Shown in pieces: positions 7,110 through 8,623 of a stretch of DNA of 8,623 nt (positions within the stretch are counted from its first letter, which is position 1; each line of letters starts with the position of its first letter). A model generated the notes under the pieces. That model was not told the origin of the DNA. It saw nothing but the letters and a program-made list of their open reading frames with translations, and searched no databases. Made by a program: the position numbers and the translations under genes. The DNA is from Candidatus Sulfotelmatobacter sp. (GTDB lineage Bacteria; Acidobacteriota; Terriglobia; Terriglobales; Acidobacteriaceae): the NCBI GenBank assembly GCA_030044775.1, contig JASICF010000210.1, forward strand, positions 1 to 8,623, given 5' to 3'.

Positions 7110-7271
7110 ATGAACGAGGCGGTAAGCAAAAAAATTCACGACCTTTGCTCGCGTATTGCGATCGAGGGTGATCACAAGAAATTCCTGGCGCTCGTGCAGG
7201 AGCTGAATCAGGTTCTCTCCGAGCACGGCAAGGATTTGGAGAACGACACGGCCACGCAGATTAAGCATTAG
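7110..7271 (+). CDS. Small hypothetical protein (53 residues), paralogue of the 6631 ORF
   Basis: A short ORF, ATG to TAG, with a clean helical composition: MNEAVSKKIHDLCSRI, then a short Gly-Asp turn, then KKFLALVQELNQVLSEHGKDLE. Two amphipathic helices are likely. The signature is I9, L12-C13, D21, F25, L32, L36, H39, with the same spacing as in the ORF at 6631. No clear Shine-Dalgarno is present; TGTAAT at 7091-7096 could be a -10 box giving a leader of only about seven bases. A plausible terminator lies 29 bases after the stop. The lone Cys and His could bind metal or sense redox state, but a single pair is not evidence for that. It is soluble and has no signal peptide. Function unknown. 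Confidence 0.6.
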   Translation: MNEAVSKKIHDLCSRIAIEGDHKKFLALVQELNQVLSEHGKDLENDTATQIKH

Positions 7272-7299
7272 TTTCGAAGCTGCGCGCCAGGTTCGTCGC

Positions 7300-7336
7300 A
7301 AACTTAGCGCTGCGTGGTCACACTGCTGAGTTTTTT
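7300..7336 (+). terminator. Plausible rho-independent terminator after the 53-residue ORF
   Basis: AAACTTAGCG (7300-7309) pairs with TGCTGAGTTT (7324-7333) through ten positions including two G-T wobbles. An inner GTG/CAC pair (7314-7316 with 7321-7323) closes a four-base loop, leaving a four-base bulge on the left side. Six T follow the main stem (7331-7336, three of them in the stem). The stem is imperfect, so confidence is moderate. Confidence 0.5.
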
Positions 7337-7382
7337 GGGTGCCTGTACACAACCGGCGGTACGTGTAAGAAATTCATACCCT

Positions 7383-7424
7383 GATTTTCCTATGGAAAAT
7401 CCGTAGCAAAACTACTGGTTTTCC
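7383..7424 (+). promoter_or_regulatory. Mutually exclusive hairpins in the leader of the Crp/Fnr-type gene
   Basis: Two stems compete for one segment. GATTTTCC (7383-7390) pairs perfectly with GGAAAATC (7394-7401) around the loop TAT. Alternatively GGAAAATCCGTAG (7394-7406) pairs with CTACTGGTTTTCC (7412-7424) around CAAAA, with one mismatch and one G-T wobble in 13 positions. The block ends 37 bases before the ATG at 7462. The layout resembles an attenuator or a switchable leader, but no T run follows the second stem, so it is not a classical terminator. It could also be a DNA-level operator with TTTTCC / GGAAAA half-sites. Confidence 0.45.
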
Positions 7425-7461
7425 TGACGGGACCTTTTGAGCCAAGTGCATCCAAACTTTC

Positions 7462-8259
7462 ATGGGCACCTTGGCGAAGGAAGACATCATCGTTAAGAGA
7501 CTGACCAGGCCGGTTAGTGACAAGATGAATCCTGTCCGTCCCGGCACACGTTCCAACTCGGGGGGGAGCGCGGTTCAAAACATTGTGCTCTGTTCCTTGC
7601 CCGACAAGGAATATAACCTGCTGCGGCCTCACCTGGAGCCGGTGGATCTGCCGCAGTACAGAATTCTCGAAGAACCGGGAGAAAAAATCGAATTCACCTA
7701 TTTTCTCGATGAGGGGTTGGCTTCATTAGTTGCGCTCAGTCGCGACGGTCGAAGCGTCGAAGTCGGCATCATCGGGAAAGAGGGCATGGTTGGAATGTCG
7801 CTGATCGCCGGCCTCCGGCAGGGAACATTTCGCACTATCATGCAGATGGCGGGAAGTGGCGTGCGGGTTCGCGCGCAGGTTTTTCAGGATGTATTACTGA
7901 GCGCTCCAGTTCTCCGCGCCGAACTTAGTCGTTTCGCCCTCATGCACGGCATGCAGGTTGCGCAAATCGCGGCCTGCAACCGGCTGCACGAAGTCGAGCA
8001 ACGGCTGGCTCGCTGGCTGCTGATGTGCCAGGACCGATTCGACTCCCAGTCGCTGCCTCTTACCCACGAATTCCTGGCGCAAATGCTTGGAACTGGACGC
8101 CCCAGCGTCAGCCTCGCCGCCGGCGCCCTCGAAAACGCCGGACTTATCCAAAATCTCCGCGGCACCGTGAAGATTCTTAATCGCAAAAACCTCGAAGAAG
8201 CCGCATGCGAATGCTACGCAGTCATCCAGCACTTCAACGGCAACCTCGGCCTGAAATAA
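7462..8259 (+). CDS. Crp/Fnr-family transcriptional regulator
   Basis: A protein of 265 residues. Residues about 40-140 are a cyclic-nucleotide-binding-type beta barrel (RILEEPGEKIEFTYFLDEGLASLV, then RSVEVGIIGKEGMVGMSLI). A dimerisation helix runs at about 150-190 (AACNRLHEVEQRLARWLLMCQDR), then a winged helix-turn-helix at about 197-240 (LTHEFLAQMLGTGRPSVSLAAGALENAGLI). It lacks the RSA phosphate-binding motif of E. coli CRP, so cAMP is not expected to be the ligand. It also lacks an N-terminal Cys cluster for an FNR iron-sulphur centre. The recognition helix has R213 where CRP has R180, but P214 and L218 where CRP has E181 and R185. The C-terminus ends with AACECYAVI, which I recall from acidobacterial homologues. 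Start is uncertain: 7462 gives an extra basic N-terminus, and the ATG at 7525 would give 244 residues; neither has a good Shine-Dalgarno. Its targets and signal are unknown. Confidence 0.9.
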   Translation: MGTLAKEDIIVKRLTRPVSDKMNPVRPGTRSNSGGSAVQNIVLCSLPDKEYNLLRPHLEPVDLPQYRILEEPGEKIEFTYFLDEGLASLVALSRDGRSVEVGIIGKEGMVGMSLIAGLRQGTFRTIMQMAGSGVRVRAQVFQDVLLSAPVLRAELSRFALMHGMQVAQIAACNRLHEVEQRLARWLLMCQDRFDSQSLPLTHEFLAQMLGTGRPSVSLAAGALENAGLIQNLRGTVKILNRKNLEEAACECYAVIQHFNGNLGLK

Positions 8260-8325
8260 TCCATCACGAGGGCGCCCCACACTCGCACCTGTCTTGTGAA
8301 CGGTCGGCGTTTGTTACTGCGGGTC

Positions 8326-8355
8326 GATGCCGAGCCGCGCGACGCCGAGACGCGC
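8326..8355. repeat. 15-base tandem duplication in the intergenic gap
   Basis: GATGCCGAGCCGCGC (8326-8340) is followed at once by GACGCCGAGACGCGC (8341-8355), with 13 of 15 bases identical. It lies in the non-coding stretch after the Crp/Fnr-type gene. It looks like a small slippage duplication; no function is proposed. Confidence 0.6.
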
Positions 8356-8396
8356 ACCCCGATCTAGTTTGGGCAATTATATCCTTGGCTCACATG

Positions 8397-8402
8397 TATA
8401 AT
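8397..8402 (+). promoter_or_regulatory. TATAAT box, possible -10 for the right-edge ORF
   Basis: An exact TATAAT stands in an AT-richer patch within a GC-rich gap. It is about 100 bases before the ATG at 8503 and would leave a leader of roughly 94 bases. No good -35 hexamer is found at 16-18 bases upstream. The gap 8260-8502 otherwise holds only the tandem duplication and no convincing terminator for the regulator gene. Confidence 0.3.
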
Positions 8403-8502
8403 CGTCCTTGCCGTGACAGGGCTAGTCGGCTTCGTTGTTGGCCATGCAATAAGAAGCTGCACCGGTCGCTCCAACCTTTTCCACGTAACAGAAGTGGGTG
8501 TG

Positions 8503-8623
8503 ATGAACTACTCTTTGGAATTGATCCCCGTAGGAAATGCAGCCGACCCACTGCAGGAAGTTTCCGTTCTTGACCCCTCGTTCTATAAACTGTCCACCTT
8601 TTTGCGGATAAGGGACTTCTTGG
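8503..8623 (+). CDS. Unrecognised ORF, N-terminal 40 codons, cut by the right edge
   Basis: The frame is open from the ATG at 8503 (an in-frame GTG stands just before it) to the end of the window. It begins MNYSLELIPVGNAADPLQEV and continues with hydrophobic and basic residues. GAAGTGGG (8491-8498) could serve as a weak Shine-Dalgarno. I do not recognise a family from 40 residues, and there is no signal peptide. The amino-acid composition is protein-like, and a TATAAT box lies about 100 bases upstream, but at this length an open frame can arise by chance. Confidence 0.4.
   Translation, partial: MNYSLELIPVGNAADPLQEVSVLDPSFYKLSTFLRIRDFL

Noticed and set aside
8269..8277. GC-rich self-complementary GGGCGCCC as terminator of the regulator gene
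   Set aside because: It has no room for a loop and no T run follows.
8205..8573. Plus-strand open frame of 122 codons after the regulator
   Set aside because: It starts inside the regulator gene in another frame and is Arg/Cys/His-rich without pattern. The frame at 8503 is a better candidate in that stretch.

Overview
The window looks like part of a chromosome of an Acidobacteriota bacterium, probably a soil Terriglobia/Koribacter-like lineage. This is inferred from gene content, not from a marker gene. The pointers are a moderately high GC content, a secreted PEGA/Ig-like/OmpA fusion, a DUF2252 protein, a Crp/Fnr-type regulator whose C-terminus carries a CECY motif, and two tiny proteins of an L-C...D...L...L...H type that I associate with acidobacterial genomes. 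No rRNA, tRNA, transposase, CRISPR array or phage gene was seen.

Region 1 (1-3492, minus strand) is a System II cytochrome c maturation operon. It reads resB, then ccsA (also called resC or ccsB), then a membrane protein with a HAMP-type linker that runs off the left edge. The resB-ccsA gap is 15 bases, and ccsA and the third gene overlap by 8 bases. Upstream of resB is a perfect TGTGA-N6-TCACA palindrome, placed about 60.5 bases before a start site inferred from a TATTAT box. This is close to a class I Crp activation geometry. A strong hairpin terminator at 3436-3470 separates this operon from the next gene.

Region 2 (3493-5250, minus strand) holds a 585-residue secreted protein: signal peptide, two PEGA-like domains, two Ig-like domains and an OmpA-type peptidoglycan-binding domain. 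It has its own promoter.

Region 3 (5454-7336, plus strand) starts with a divergently transcribed DUF2252 gene, possibly on a leaderless mRNA. Two short ORFs follow, of 101 and 53 codons. They align to each other without gaps over 31 residues and look like paralogues. The second is followed by a plausible rho-independent terminator.

Region 4 (7337-8623, plus strand) has a 40-base block that can fold into mutually exclusive hairpins, followed by a Crp/Fnr-family regulator. The regulator's recognition helix lacks the Glu and second Arg that E. coli CRP uses to read TGTGA, so it is not an obvious reader of the resB palindrome. A gap with a TATAAT box and a 15-base tandem duplication leads to an unrecognised ORF that runs off the right edge.

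Overall this is a cell-envelope and respiration neighbourhood of ordinary character. I found no clearly new multi-gene system. The items most worth following are the leader hairpins at 7383-7424, the perfect Crp-type site, the mini-protein pair, and an approximately 165-residue insertion in CcsA.
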